Shown in pieces: positions 1 through 5,263 of a stretch of 5,263 nt of DNA; position 1 is the stretch's first letter; the number at the start of each line of letters is the position of its first letter. The notes under the pieces were generated by a model. The model was not told where the DNA came from. It saw only the letters and a list, made by a program, of their open reading frames with translations, and ran no database searches. Location: contig USQA01000090.1 of NCBI GenBank assembly GCA_900556695.1, forward strand, positions 1 to 5,263, in the 5' to 3' direction. Position numbers and translations under genes: made by a program. This DNA is from an uncultured Clostridium sp. Lineage in GTDB: Bacteria; Bacillota; Clostridia; TANB77; CAG-508.

Positions 1-69
1 TAGCGTTATACCTTTCTCACTTTCTTTGAATTTAATTTTATTAAATTCTTTTTCTTTTTTTATTATCAT
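1..69 (-). CDS. Prepilin-like protein, N-terminal fragment (runs off left edge)
   Basis: An ATG at 69-67 opens a frame that stays open for 23 codons to the window edge. The visible peptide begins M-I-I-K-K-E-K-E and ends S-E-K-G-I-T-L. A short, lysine-rich leader ending in K-G followed by I-T-L matches the start of the type IV prepilin/pseudopilin N-methylation motif. In many Clostridia this motif reads G-ITLIALV followed by a hydrophobic helix, with prepilin peptidase cutting after the glycine. The hydrophobic helix would lie just outside the window, so the family call rests on five residues plus the leader character. A strong GGAGG ribosome binding site supports the start. The gene is separated from the upstream kinase by the hairpin at 161-220, so it probably has its own promoter. 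An alternative is an unrelated lysine-rich protein. Confidence 0.55.
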   Translation of the reverse strand, partial: MIIKKEKEFNKIKFKESEKGITL

Positions 70-79
70 TTTTTCTATT

Positions 80-86
80 CCTCCCT
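80..86 (-). promoter_or_regulatory. Ribosome binding site of the prepilin-like gene
   Basis: On the minus strand this reads AGGGAGG, close to the ideal anti-16S sequence, and lies 10 bases before the ATG at 69. It is the main evidence that the short frame at the left edge is a real gene start. The leader between it and the hairpin at 161-220 is almost pure A/T. A TATAAA (134-129, minus) could be its -10 box, but there is no convincing -35 at the right spacing. Confidence 0.7.
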
Positions 87-160
87 TTTATCTCTTATTT
101 ATTTTTTATTTTAATTGTTTTTAACTTTTTTATACTTAGTCTACTAATTTTAAGACGCAC

Positions 161-220
161 AAAAAGATAGCAAAGCTACCTAAGTATTATCTATTAATAC
201 TAGGCCTTTGCTATCTTTTT
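161..220 (-). terminator. Long-stem hairpin terminator, probably bidirectional
   Basis: Two perfect 15-base arms, AAAAAGATAGCAAAG (161-175) and CTTTGCTATCTTTTT (206-220), enclose a second inner stem (CCTAAGTATT at 179-188 with AATACTAGG at 196-204, one bulged A) and a 7-base loop. The outer arms supply an A-run on one side and a T-run on the other, so the structure can end transcription in either direction. The T-run is five bases for minus-strand transcripts and seven for plus-strand transcripts. No plus-strand gene is visible, so its likely job is to end the kinase operon and the short unit at 392-250 before the prepilin-like gene begins. Confidence 0.8.
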
Positions 221-249
221 TTATTGTATCTATTCTATTTATTATTTTT

Positions 250-327
250 TTATTTACTAAAATACCTGGTGTGTGTGTGTGTGTGTGTGTGTACAGCGCC
301 AAGGCTTACATCATTTGTTCTTTTCAT
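250..327 (-). CDS. Candidate 25-residue small ORF carrying an (AC)12 repeat
   Basis: The frame starts at the ATG at 327-325 and ends with TAA at 252-250. The peptide starts MKRTNDVSLGAV, continues with four His-Thr pairs encoded by the AC repeat, and ends RYFSK. An AAGGA ribosome binding site (338-334) sits six bases before the ATG, and a consensus-like promoter lies about 35 bases upstream, so expression signals are better than expected by chance. I do not recognise the peptide; there is no clear signal peptide or membrane segment. With one more AC unit (or two fewer) the frame would instead read PGILVNKK and on to a TAG at 182-180 inside the terminator stem, giving a peptide of about 49 residues. 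With one fewer it would end after HQVF. It may be a phase-variable gene, a decayed gene, or a small RNA whose frame is accidental. Confidence 0.35.
   Translation of the reverse strand: MKRTNDVSLGAVHTHTHTHTRYFSK
269..292. repeat. Perfect (GT)12 / (AC)12 microsatellite
   Basis: Twelve uninterrupted GT units on the plus strand (AC on the minus strand). Such a long pure dinucleotide tract is rare in bacterial genomes, stands out in this A/T-dominated region, and is the type of sequence that changes length by replication slippage. It lies downstream of the promoter at 366-392, inside the candidate ORF at 250-327 and upstream of the terminator. Its length would therefore change the encoded peptide or the transcript rather than promoter spacing. 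As an alternating purine-pyrimidine tract it could also adopt left-handed DNA under supercoiling. Confidence 0.97.
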
Positions 328-365
328 ATTTTTTCCTTCGTTTACTCTTTTTTGTATATACATAT

Positions 366-392
366 ATTATACTATATTTTGATTTTTGTCAA
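366..392 (-). promoter_or_regulatory. Sigma-A type promoter for the short unit downstream of the kinase
   Basis: On the minus strand there is a perfect -35 TTGACA (392-387) and a perfect -10 TATAAT (371-366) with a 15-base spacer. Reading the -10 as the overlapping TAATAT two bases further on gives the ideal 17-base spacer. Transcription would begin near 359 and produce an RNA of about 200 bases that ends at the hairpin at 161-220. It is the only consensus-like promoter I found in the window; the dcw genes must be transcribed from a promoter beyond the right edge. Confidence 0.7.
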
Positions 393-457
393 CATTTTTT
401 CATTTTACCTTTTTTCTAAATATATTATGAAAAATACAATAATTTTTTGTTCTTTTA

Positions 458-1888
458 TTACACTTTTGTTGGAATTCTTACTACTACTTCTGTACCTTGT
501 CCAACAACACTTTTTATATCTATGCTTCCTCCATTTTTGTCTAAAATTTCTTTTGCTATTGAAAGACCTAGACCTGTTCCGCCCATTTCTCTTGTACGCG
601 CTTTGTCAACTCTGTAAAATCTTTCAAATATTCTATTTAAATCTTCTTCTGGAATTCCTATTCCATTATCAAATACTTTTATATATGCATCATTATAAAC
701 AAATCCAACATATATTTTTATTTCTCCACCTTCTGGAGTGTATTTTATACTATTTGTTAAGATATTTAAAACTACTCTTTCTATGTCATACTTGTCCGCA
801 TAGACTGGTGGTACATCTGCTGTTACAAAACAACTAACATTATGATTTTTCTTTTGAATTTCAATTCCAAGTTTTTCTTGACATCTTTTTACTAAGTCTC
901 CCAAATCAAATGATTCTTTTTGAGTCCCTTTTTTATTACTGTCATATCTTGATAATGTTAATAAGTCTGTTACTAATCTAGCCATTCTTCTAGCTTCAGA
1001 TGCAATAACATTTAAAAATTTGTCTTGAGTTTCTTTTTCATATTCACCTTCTAATAATGTATCTGCATATCCCATAATTGATGTTATTGGTGTTTTCAAT
1101 TCATGTGAAACATCTGCAACAAATTCTTTTTGCATATTATCTAGTTTAACATGTTCTGTAATATCTTGTATTACTGCAATTACTCCATTTGGTCTATCTG
1201 ATTCATCTTTAAATGGTGCAAATAATACTTTAACATATTTATCTTCTACTTTTAATCTTTGCTCTGTAGATGTCCAACTTTCCAAGTATATTATTTTTTC
1301 CATATTAATATCTAATTTAAATTTTTTAAATATGTCATCAAACATAATATCTTCTGGACCTATGCTTAAGAATTTTTTAGCTGCTGGGTTAATTAATATA
1401 ATTTCTCCCTTCATATTAAATGCTATAATTCCATCTGTCATATGAAGTAATATTGTTTCTATTTGATTTTTTTGTGTTGAGACCTCACTTAGTTTTTCTG
1501 TTAGTTCTGTTGTCATCATATCAAATACATTTTCTAAATTTCCAACATCTTTTTTCTTCTTTCCTTTTGTTACAATATTTTTATCTTCTTCTTTTATTTT
1601 TTCTGCGCTTTGTATCAATTTATTAACAGGATAAATAACAAATTTTGAAAGAAACATTGCAATAAAAATTGTTATAATAGTAAAAACAATTCCTGAAATT
1701 ATTAATACTGTATTTATATTTGTTCTTGTATTATTAATTATTTGTTGTATTTCATTAACTGTAACTTCTCCAATTTGTGCTTGAATTGTATTTAAAGAAT
1801 TAATATAAAATATTCCTAATCCACTTATAATTGTTATACCAATTATAAAAAATATAAGCACAATTTTAAATTGTATATTTTTAGCCAT
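458..1888 (-). CDS. Membrane sensor histidine kinase, WalK/PhoR type (HAMP-PAS-HisKA-HATPase)
   Basis: This 476-residue two-component sensor should autophosphorylate on histidine and pass the phosphate to a response regulator. Residues about 7-27 and 59-81 are membrane helices flanking a short outer loop of about 30 residues. A HAMP linker (about 82-135), a PAS domain (about 141-245) and the HisKA domain follow, with the H-box around FVADVSHELKTP and the phospho-acceptor at His262. The ATPase domain shows the N-box (NILTNSIKYTP, 375-385), G1 box (DNGIGIP, 407-413), F-box (ERFYRVDKAR, 422-431) and G2 box (GGTGLGLSIAK, 436-446). All catalytic motifs are intact. The ERFYRVDKARTR stretch resembles WalK/VicK and PhoR/PnpS. 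WalK kinases usually have a large extracellular PAS-like domain, which is missing here, as it is in streptococcal VicK. The start is fixed by an AGGAG overlapping the murG stop. No partner regulator is in the window, so the exact subfamily stays open. Confidence 0.93.
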   Translation of the reverse strand: MAKNIQFKIVLIFFIIGITIISGLGIFYINSLNTIQAQIGEVTVNEIQQIINNTRTNINTVLIISGIVFTIITIFIAMFLSKFVIYPVNKLIQSAEKIKEEDKNIVTKGKKKKDVGNLENVFDMMTTELTEKLSEVSTQKNQIETILLHMTDGIIAFNMKGEIILINPAAKKFLSIGPEDIMFDDIFKKFKLDINMEKIIYLESWTSTEQRLKVEDKYVKVLFAPFKDESDRPNGVIAVIQDITEHVKLDNMQKEFVADVSHELKTPITSIMGYADTLLEGEYEKETQDKFLNVIASEARRMARLVTDLLTLSRYDSNKKGTQKESFDLGDLVKRCQEKLGIEIQKKNHNVSCFVTADVPPVYADKYDIERVVLNILTNSIKYTPEGGEIKIYVGFVYNDAYIKVFDNGIGIPEEDLNRIFERFYRVDKARTREMGGTGLGLSIAKEILDKNGGSIDIKSVVGQGTEVVVRIPTKV

Positions 1889-1894
1889 TTTTTA

Positions 1895-1900
1895 CTCCTA
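1895..1900 (-). promoter_or_regulatory. Kinase ribosome binding site overlapping the murG stop codon
   Basis: On the minus strand the bases read TAGGAG. The TAG is the murG stop codon and AGGAG is the kinase ribosome binding site, six bases before its ATG at 1888. Only nine bases separate the two genes. A ribosome finishing murG would sit on the kinase start region, which favours translational coupling and leaves no space for a separate promoter in the gap. Confidence 0.85.
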
Positions 1901-3013
1901 TTTTATAATCTTTTTTATTTCATTATATATTTTATCTTCTGCATTAGTTGTTGATACCTTTAATGCATTTTGTCCCATTTTATCCATTGTCTTTTTGTTT
2001 AACACAATTTGTTCTATTGTATTATTCAAATTTTCACCTTTTATTTCATTATCAAGTATAATTTTTGCTGCATTAACTTTTTCTAAAACTTGTGCATTGT
2101 ATAATTGATGATTATGACTTACATTTGGTAATGGAACTAATATAGAAGGTTTTCCAAGGTTAGATATTTCAGTAATTGTCATTGCTCCACTTCTTGCTAC
2201 AATTACATCAACACAATTCATTATTTCTTCCATATTATATATATATGGTATAATTTTTATATCTTTAATATTATTTATATTAATATTGTTTTTCTCTAGA
2301 TTTTCCTTGACCTCATCATATTGTTTTGGTCCTGTTGCCCAAATTATTTGATAATTTTTGTTCATTTTGTTTTTTATAATCTCTATTATTGTTTCGTTTA
2401 TTCTTTTAGCGCCTTGGCTTCCTCCAAATACTAAAACTATTGGTTTTAATTGATTTAAACCAATATCATTTATTATTTTTGACTTTTCATTAATATTATA
2501 TTCAATCTTTTTTATTTTTACTGGAGTTCCTGTAAAAACAATATTGTTCGCATTGTTTATTCTAGGTATTGCATCTTTAAAAGATACTAGAATTGTATTT
2601 GTTTTTTTTGCAAGCATTTTTACAGCTTTACCTGGAAAAGCATTACTCTCATGCAACATTGTTGGTATTTTCAAATTATGTGCTGCTGTAATAGTAGCTC
2701 CACAAATATATCCTCCTGTACCTATAACAATATCTGGATTAAATTCTTTTATTATTTTTTTTGCCTCTCCATATCCTTTTATAGTTTTACAAATTTTTTT
2801 AAAATTATCTATTGATATCTTTTTACTTAGCCCATATGCATCTATTGTTTTTAATTCATATCCACTTCTTGGAACTAAATCATTTTCTAGTCCTCTAGTT
2901 GTACCTATAAACATTATTTTTGCATCTTTGTTTTCTTTTTTTATTTTATTTGCAATTGCTAGCCCTGGATTTATATGTCCCGCAGTTCCAGCCGCTGCTA
3001 TTATAACTTTCAT
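1898..3013 (-). CDS. murG: MurG, lipid II synthase (UDP-GlcNAc transferase)
   Basis: This 371-residue glycosyltransferase of the GT-B fold (family GT28) works on the cytoplasmic face of the membrane. It adds GlcNAc from UDP-GlcNAc to lipid I to make lipid II, the peptidoglycan building block. The N-terminal half has the glycine-rich loop AGTAGHINPGLAIA (residues 8-21) and a second loop, GTGGYICG (98-105). The C-terminal half has FGGSQGAKRIN (196-206), ARSGAMTITE (273-282), which matches the nucleotide-sugar site, and HQLYNAQVLE (302-311). Length is normal for the family. The first loop has GTAGH where E. coli has GTGGH, a variant I believe is common in Clostridia. The ATG follows an AAGGAG (3026-3021) by seven bases. 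A palindromic repeat lies just upstream, and the kinase gene follows at nine bases. The stop codon is TAG. Confidence 0.97.
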   Translation of the reverse strand: MKVIIAAAGTAGHINPGLAIANKIKKENKDAKIMFIGTTRGLENDLVPRSGYELKTIDAYGLSKKISIDNFKKICKTIKGYGEAKKIIKEFNPDIVIGTGGYICGATITAAHNLKIPTMLHESNAFPGKAVKMLAKKTNTILVSFKDAIPRINNANNIVFTGTPVKIKKIEYNINEKSKIINDIGLNQLKPIVLVFGGSQGAKRINETIIEIIKNKMNKNYQIIWATGPKQYDEVKENLEKNNININNIKDIKIIPYIYNMEEIMNCVDVIVARSGAMTITEISNLGKPSILVPLPNVSHNHQLYNAQVLEKVNAAKIILDNEIKGENLNNTIEQIVLNKKTMDKMGQNALKVSTTNAEDKIYNEIKKIIK

Positions 3014-3032
3014 TAATCTTCTCCTTCTTCAA

Positions 3033-3096
3033 ATTGCCACCGGGGACGGACCTTTTTGTCAATTTTTTGCCAAAAAGGTCCGTCCCTGATGGCAAT
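3033..3096. repeat. GC-rich palindromic REP/MITE-like element between ftsW and murG
   Basis: Two 26-base arms (3033-3058 and 3071-3096) are inverted copies with only two mismatches and enclose a 12-base loop. The shared core is GGGACGGACCTTTTTG, and both ends are ATTGCC/GGCAAT. About half of the arm bases are G or C, far above the surrounding sequence, which points to an insertion rather than locally evolved sequence. Palindromes with GGGACGG...CCGTCCC cores and T-rich centres resemble repeats I recall from clostridial genomes; whether they form a named family I cannot confirm here. It occupies 64 of the 86 bases between the ftsW stop and murG start and would form a very stable hairpin in the operon mRNA, six bases before the murG ribosome binding site. 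It lacks a terminal U-run, so a terminator role is unlikely. Confidence 0.85.
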
Positions 3097-3099
3097 CTT

Positions 3100-4230
3100 T
3101 TATTTTGCACTTGCTCTTGATATGTTGAGCAATACCCCCATTTCACACAATAAAATGAATAAAGCTGTTCCTCCATAGCTAAAGAATGGTAATGGCATAC
3201 CTGTTGCTGGCATTGAAGATGTTACAACAGCTACATTTATTACTACTTGTATTGCAACTAAAGCTGTTATTCCTATTGCTACTAAGCTTCCAAACATATC
3301 AGGTGCTCTCATTGCAATTAGAATTCCTCTCCAAATAAATATAGCAAATAATATTAAAACAGCTGCACATCCTATAAATCCTAATTCTTCTCCTAATATA
3401 GAAAATATAAAATCATTGTGTGGCTCTGGAATATATAAGAATTTTTGCTTACTTTCTCCTAATCCTACTCCAAATAGTCCTCCTGATCCTATTGCATATA
3501 AACTTTGTATAACTTGCCATCCATCTCCTGTTGCATCTTTCCATGGATCTAAAAATGTAATAACTCTTTGTAATCTATATTCAGCTTTTGAAATTAAAAA
3601 TATTAAACCTGGTACTCCTACAACAGCTCCTGTTGCTAAGAAATGCCAAAATTTACATCCTGCCATTATCATCATAATACTGCATATTCCTATTATTACT
3701 ATTGAAGCACTAAAGTGTGGTTGTAGTAACAGCAATCCAATTATAGGTGCAAGTAAACATATATGTTTAATAAATCCTTTTGTATAACTTCCTAATTCAT
3801 CTCTATCTTTAACTAAAATACCTGCATAGAAAACAATCATTAATAGCTTTACAACTTCTGATGGTTGAAATGATAATGTTTCGGTTACATATATCCATCT
3901 TTTAGCTCCATTTACAGTTTTTCCTGCAATTAATACTAATGCAAGTAATACTAATGATATTATCCAAGCATGTTTATAAAATTTTTCATAAAATCTATAA
4001 TCTATTTTTGATATAAATAACATTGCAACAATTCCTAGTATTGCAAAAATAAGTTGTTTTGAAAAATAAGAATAACTATTCCCACTTTCTGCTAAAGCTG
4101 ATGGAGAACTTGCTGAAAGAACCATTATTAAACCTATTGATAGCAATAGTAAAATTGTAATTAGCAAAGTAAAATCAATTGGATTATTTAGAAAACTTGA
4201 AAAAGTTTTTTCTTTTCTCTTTTTTGCCAT
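3100..4230 (-). CDS. ftsW: FtsW/SpoVE, SEDS-family peptidoglycan polymerase
   Basis: This 376-residue multi-pass membrane protein belongs to the SEDS glycosyltransferases, which polymerise lipid II into glycan strands together with a class B penicillin-binding protein at the septum. About ten hydrophobic segments follow a basic cytoplasmic start (MAKKRKEK). Family signatures seen are NGAKRWI (107-113), QPSEVVKL (122-129), the loop QSLYAIGSGGLFGVGLGES (242-260), PEPHNDFIF (268-276), whose Asp273 aligns with the essential SEDS aspartate, and PLPFFSYGGTAL (346-357). Position 172 is His in QPHF, where many relatives have QPD. Placement between mraY and murG favours FtsW or its sporulation paralogue SpoVE over RodA; sequence alone cannot separate the first two here. 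The ATG at 4230 is preceded at eight bases by AAGGAAGG (4246-4239). The gap from mraY is 33 bases, consistent with one operon. Confidence 0.95.
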   Translation of the reverse strand: MAKKRKEKTFSSFLNNPIDFTLLITILLLLSIGLIMVLSASSPSALAESGNSYSYFSKQLIFAILGIVAMLFISKIDYRFYEKFYKHAWIISLVLLALVLIAGKTVNGAKRWIYVTETLSFQPSEVVKLLMIVFYAGILVKDRDELGSYTKGFIKHICLLAPIIGLLLLQPHFSASIVIIGICSIMMIMAGCKFWHFLATGAVVGVPGLIFLISKAEYRLQRVITFLDPWKDATGDGWQVIQSLYAIGSGGLFGVGLGESKQKFLYIPEPHNDFIFSILGEELGFIGCAAVLILFAIFIWRGILIAMRAPDMFGSLVAIGITALVAIQVVINVAVVTSSMPATGMPLPFFSYGGTALFILLCEMGVLLNISRASAK

Positions 4231-4263
4231 TTTCTTTTCCTTCCTTCGGAATTTTTTATATAT

Positions 4264-5256
4264 TTATATTACTGATTTTAGCCCTATTACGCATAAAACC
4301 AATGTTAACAAACTAAATACAATAACAACTTTGTTTTCTTTCCATCCTGACAATTCAAAATGATGATGTATAGGTGCCATTTTAAATATTCTATTACCTG
4401 TTTTCTTAAAATATGCTACTTGAATTATAACAGATAAAGTTTCTATTACTGGTACAAATGCTATTATAATTAATAATAATGGCATTTTCACATATAAAGC
4501 CATACTTGATATAACTCCACCTAATAGTAATGAACCTGTATCTCCCATAAATACTTTTGCTGGATGTAAATTAAACATTAAAAATCCTAAAACCGCGCCT
4601 ATTACTATGCTTCCAAATATTCCTATTTCTTCTACTTTTAATGTAATTCCAACAATTGTTAAGCATGTTATAATAATTGTACTAACACTTGAAGAAAGTC
4701 CATCTATCCCATCTGTTAAGTTAATAGCATTTGTTGTAGCTAAAATGACTATAATAGCAAATGGTATGTATAAATAAACTGGAATATTTATTGATTGTTT
4801 TATAAAAGGAATATATGTATCTGTTCCTATATTTAATCCATACACAAGATATATAACATATGCTACTGATATTATTAATAATCCTAACATCTTATAGCTT
4901 GGTTTTAATCCTTTGGTATTTTTTAATACTAATTTTTTAAAATCATCTATAAAACCTATTAATCCAAATCCTATAGTTAATAATAAAATTGGTAATAATT
5001 TATTTGCTAATTCTGATTGTTGATTACATGTAAGATATACATATGCCCCTGTAACCATTATTATCATAGCAATAATCATTATAATTCCACCCATTGTCGG
5101 TGTTCCTTGTTTTTTTAAGTGAGATTGTGGCCCATCATCTCTTTCTATTTGACCTACTTTTAATTTTTTTAATATTGGTATAATTATAATACCTAAAATA
5201 ATTGATATAATAAAAGATATTAATAATATAATAGTCTCAAACCTCAATTTTATCAA
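4264..5256 (-). CDS. mraY: MraY, phospho-MurNAc-pentapeptide translocase (lipid I synthase)
   Basis: This integral membrane enzyme transfers phospho-MurNAc-pentapeptide from UDP to undecaprenyl phosphate to make lipid I, the substrate of MurG. All hallmark motifs are present: DDGPQSHLKKQGTPTMGG (40-57), the Mg-binding region GFIDDFKK (101-108), NAINLTDGIDGL (176-187), FMGDTGSL (236-243) and the histidine motif APIHHHFE (294-301). About ten membrane helices fill the rest. The 330 residues given here are about the usual length. The 5' end is uncertain. The position used, 5256, is a TTG only one base after AAAGG, too close for translation. The frame is open to the edge, and the last window base would fit an ATG (CAT on the plus strand) at 5265-5263, giving M-K-G-L-I-K-L. 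A TTG at 5247-5245 is another option. Treat the start as possibly outside the window. Confidence 0.96.
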   Translation of the reverse strand: MIKLRFETIILLISFIISIILGIIIIPILKKLKVGQIERDDGPQSHLKKQGTPTMGGIIMIIAMIIMVTGAYVYLTCNQQSELANKLLPILLLTIGFGLIGFIDDFKKLVLKNTKGLKPSYKMLGLLIISVAYVIYLVYGLNIGTDTYIPFIKQSINIPVYLYIPFAIIVILATTNAINLTDGIDGLSSSVSTIIITCLTIVGITLKVEEIGIFGSIVIGAVLGFLMFNLHPAKVFMGDTGSLLLGGVISSMALYVKMPLLLIIIAFVPVIETLSVIIQVAYFKKTGNRIFKMAPIHHHFELSGWKENKVVIVFSLLTLVLCVIGLKSVI

Positions 5257-5263
5257 ACCTTTC

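Noticed and set aside
161..220. Riboswitch or T-box leader for the prepilin-like gene
   Set aside because: I saw no T-box motif (TGGTACCGCG-like) or other riboswitch core; the structure is a simple long stem with A and T flanks, as in a bidirectional terminator.
354..372. GTATA...TATAC dyad overlapping the -10 box of the short unit
   Set aside because: Five-base arms made almost only of A and T next to a TATAAT are expected by chance; not enough for an operator call.
430..447. Hairpin just after the kinase stop (AAAAAT / ATTTTT)
   Set aside because: The six pairs are all A-T, too weak for termination; the hairpin at 161-220 is a far better operon end.
208..837. Plus-strand open frame of 209 codons
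   Set aside because: It is antisense to the kinase C-terminus and the AC repeat, is dominated by Phe, Leu, Ile and Tyr as expected from complementing AT-rich coding sequence, and has no ribosome binding site or recognisable domain.
2544..3089. Plus-strand open frame of 181 codons opposite murG
   Set aside because: murG is complete and fully motif-supported on the other strand; this frame is its hydrophobic complement and runs into the palindrome.
3033..3096. Intrinsic terminator between ftsW and murG
   Set aside because: The hairpin is strong, but the bases after it on the minus strand (TTGAAGAAGG) give no U-run, and a terminator here would cut murG from its operon.
2946..3176. Minus-strand open frame of 76 codons across the ftsW-murG junction
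   Set aside because: It overlaps the ends of both genes out of frame and is kept open mainly by the palindrome; no supporting family signal.
3416..3787. Plus-strand open frame of 123 codons opposite ftsW
   Set aside because: It lies wholly inside a well-supported ftsW and is rich in Pro, Cys and Ser with no domain; a reading-frame shadow.

Overview
The window comes from a very AT-rich Gram-positive-type bacterium, most likely a member of the Clostridia. Three things suggest this: the low GC content; purine-rich AGGAG-type ribosome binding sites; and a partial gene at the left edge that ends in the K-G-I-T-L start of a prepilin motif common in clostridial proteins. All genes are on the minus strand, so transcription runs from high to low coordinates. 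The lineage is inferred from style and motifs, not from a marker gene.

Positions 5263 to 1898 are a segment of the division and cell wall (dcw) cluster. mraY makes lipid I, a SEDS-family ftsW/spoVE gene polymerises lipid II, and murG converts lipid I to lipid II. murD, which classically lies between mraY and ftsW, is absent from that slot. A GC-rich palindrome of 64 bases fills most of the ftsW-murG gap and looks like a small dispersed REP/MITE-type element.

Positions 1888 to 458 encode a WalK/PhoR-type membrane histidine kinase (HAMP, PAS, HisKA, HATPase). Its ribosome binding site overlaps the murG stop codon, so the two genes are almost certainly co-transcribed and probably translationally coupled. 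No response regulator is present in the window. A wall-stress or lipid II-responsive kinase built into the lipid II operon is a reasonable hypothesis.

Positions 457 to 70 look intergenic but contain what appears to be a complete miniature transcription unit: a TTGACA/TATAAT promoter (392-366), a ribosome binding site, a 25-codon open frame (327-250) interrupted by a perfect (AC)12 dinucleotide repeat (292-269), and a strong hairpin terminator (220-161). Slippage of the repeat would swap the C-terminal end of the encoded peptide among three versions. This is the least ordinary part of the window. After a further leader of about 90 bases, positions 69 to 1 hold the start of the prepilin-like gene, which runs off the left edge.
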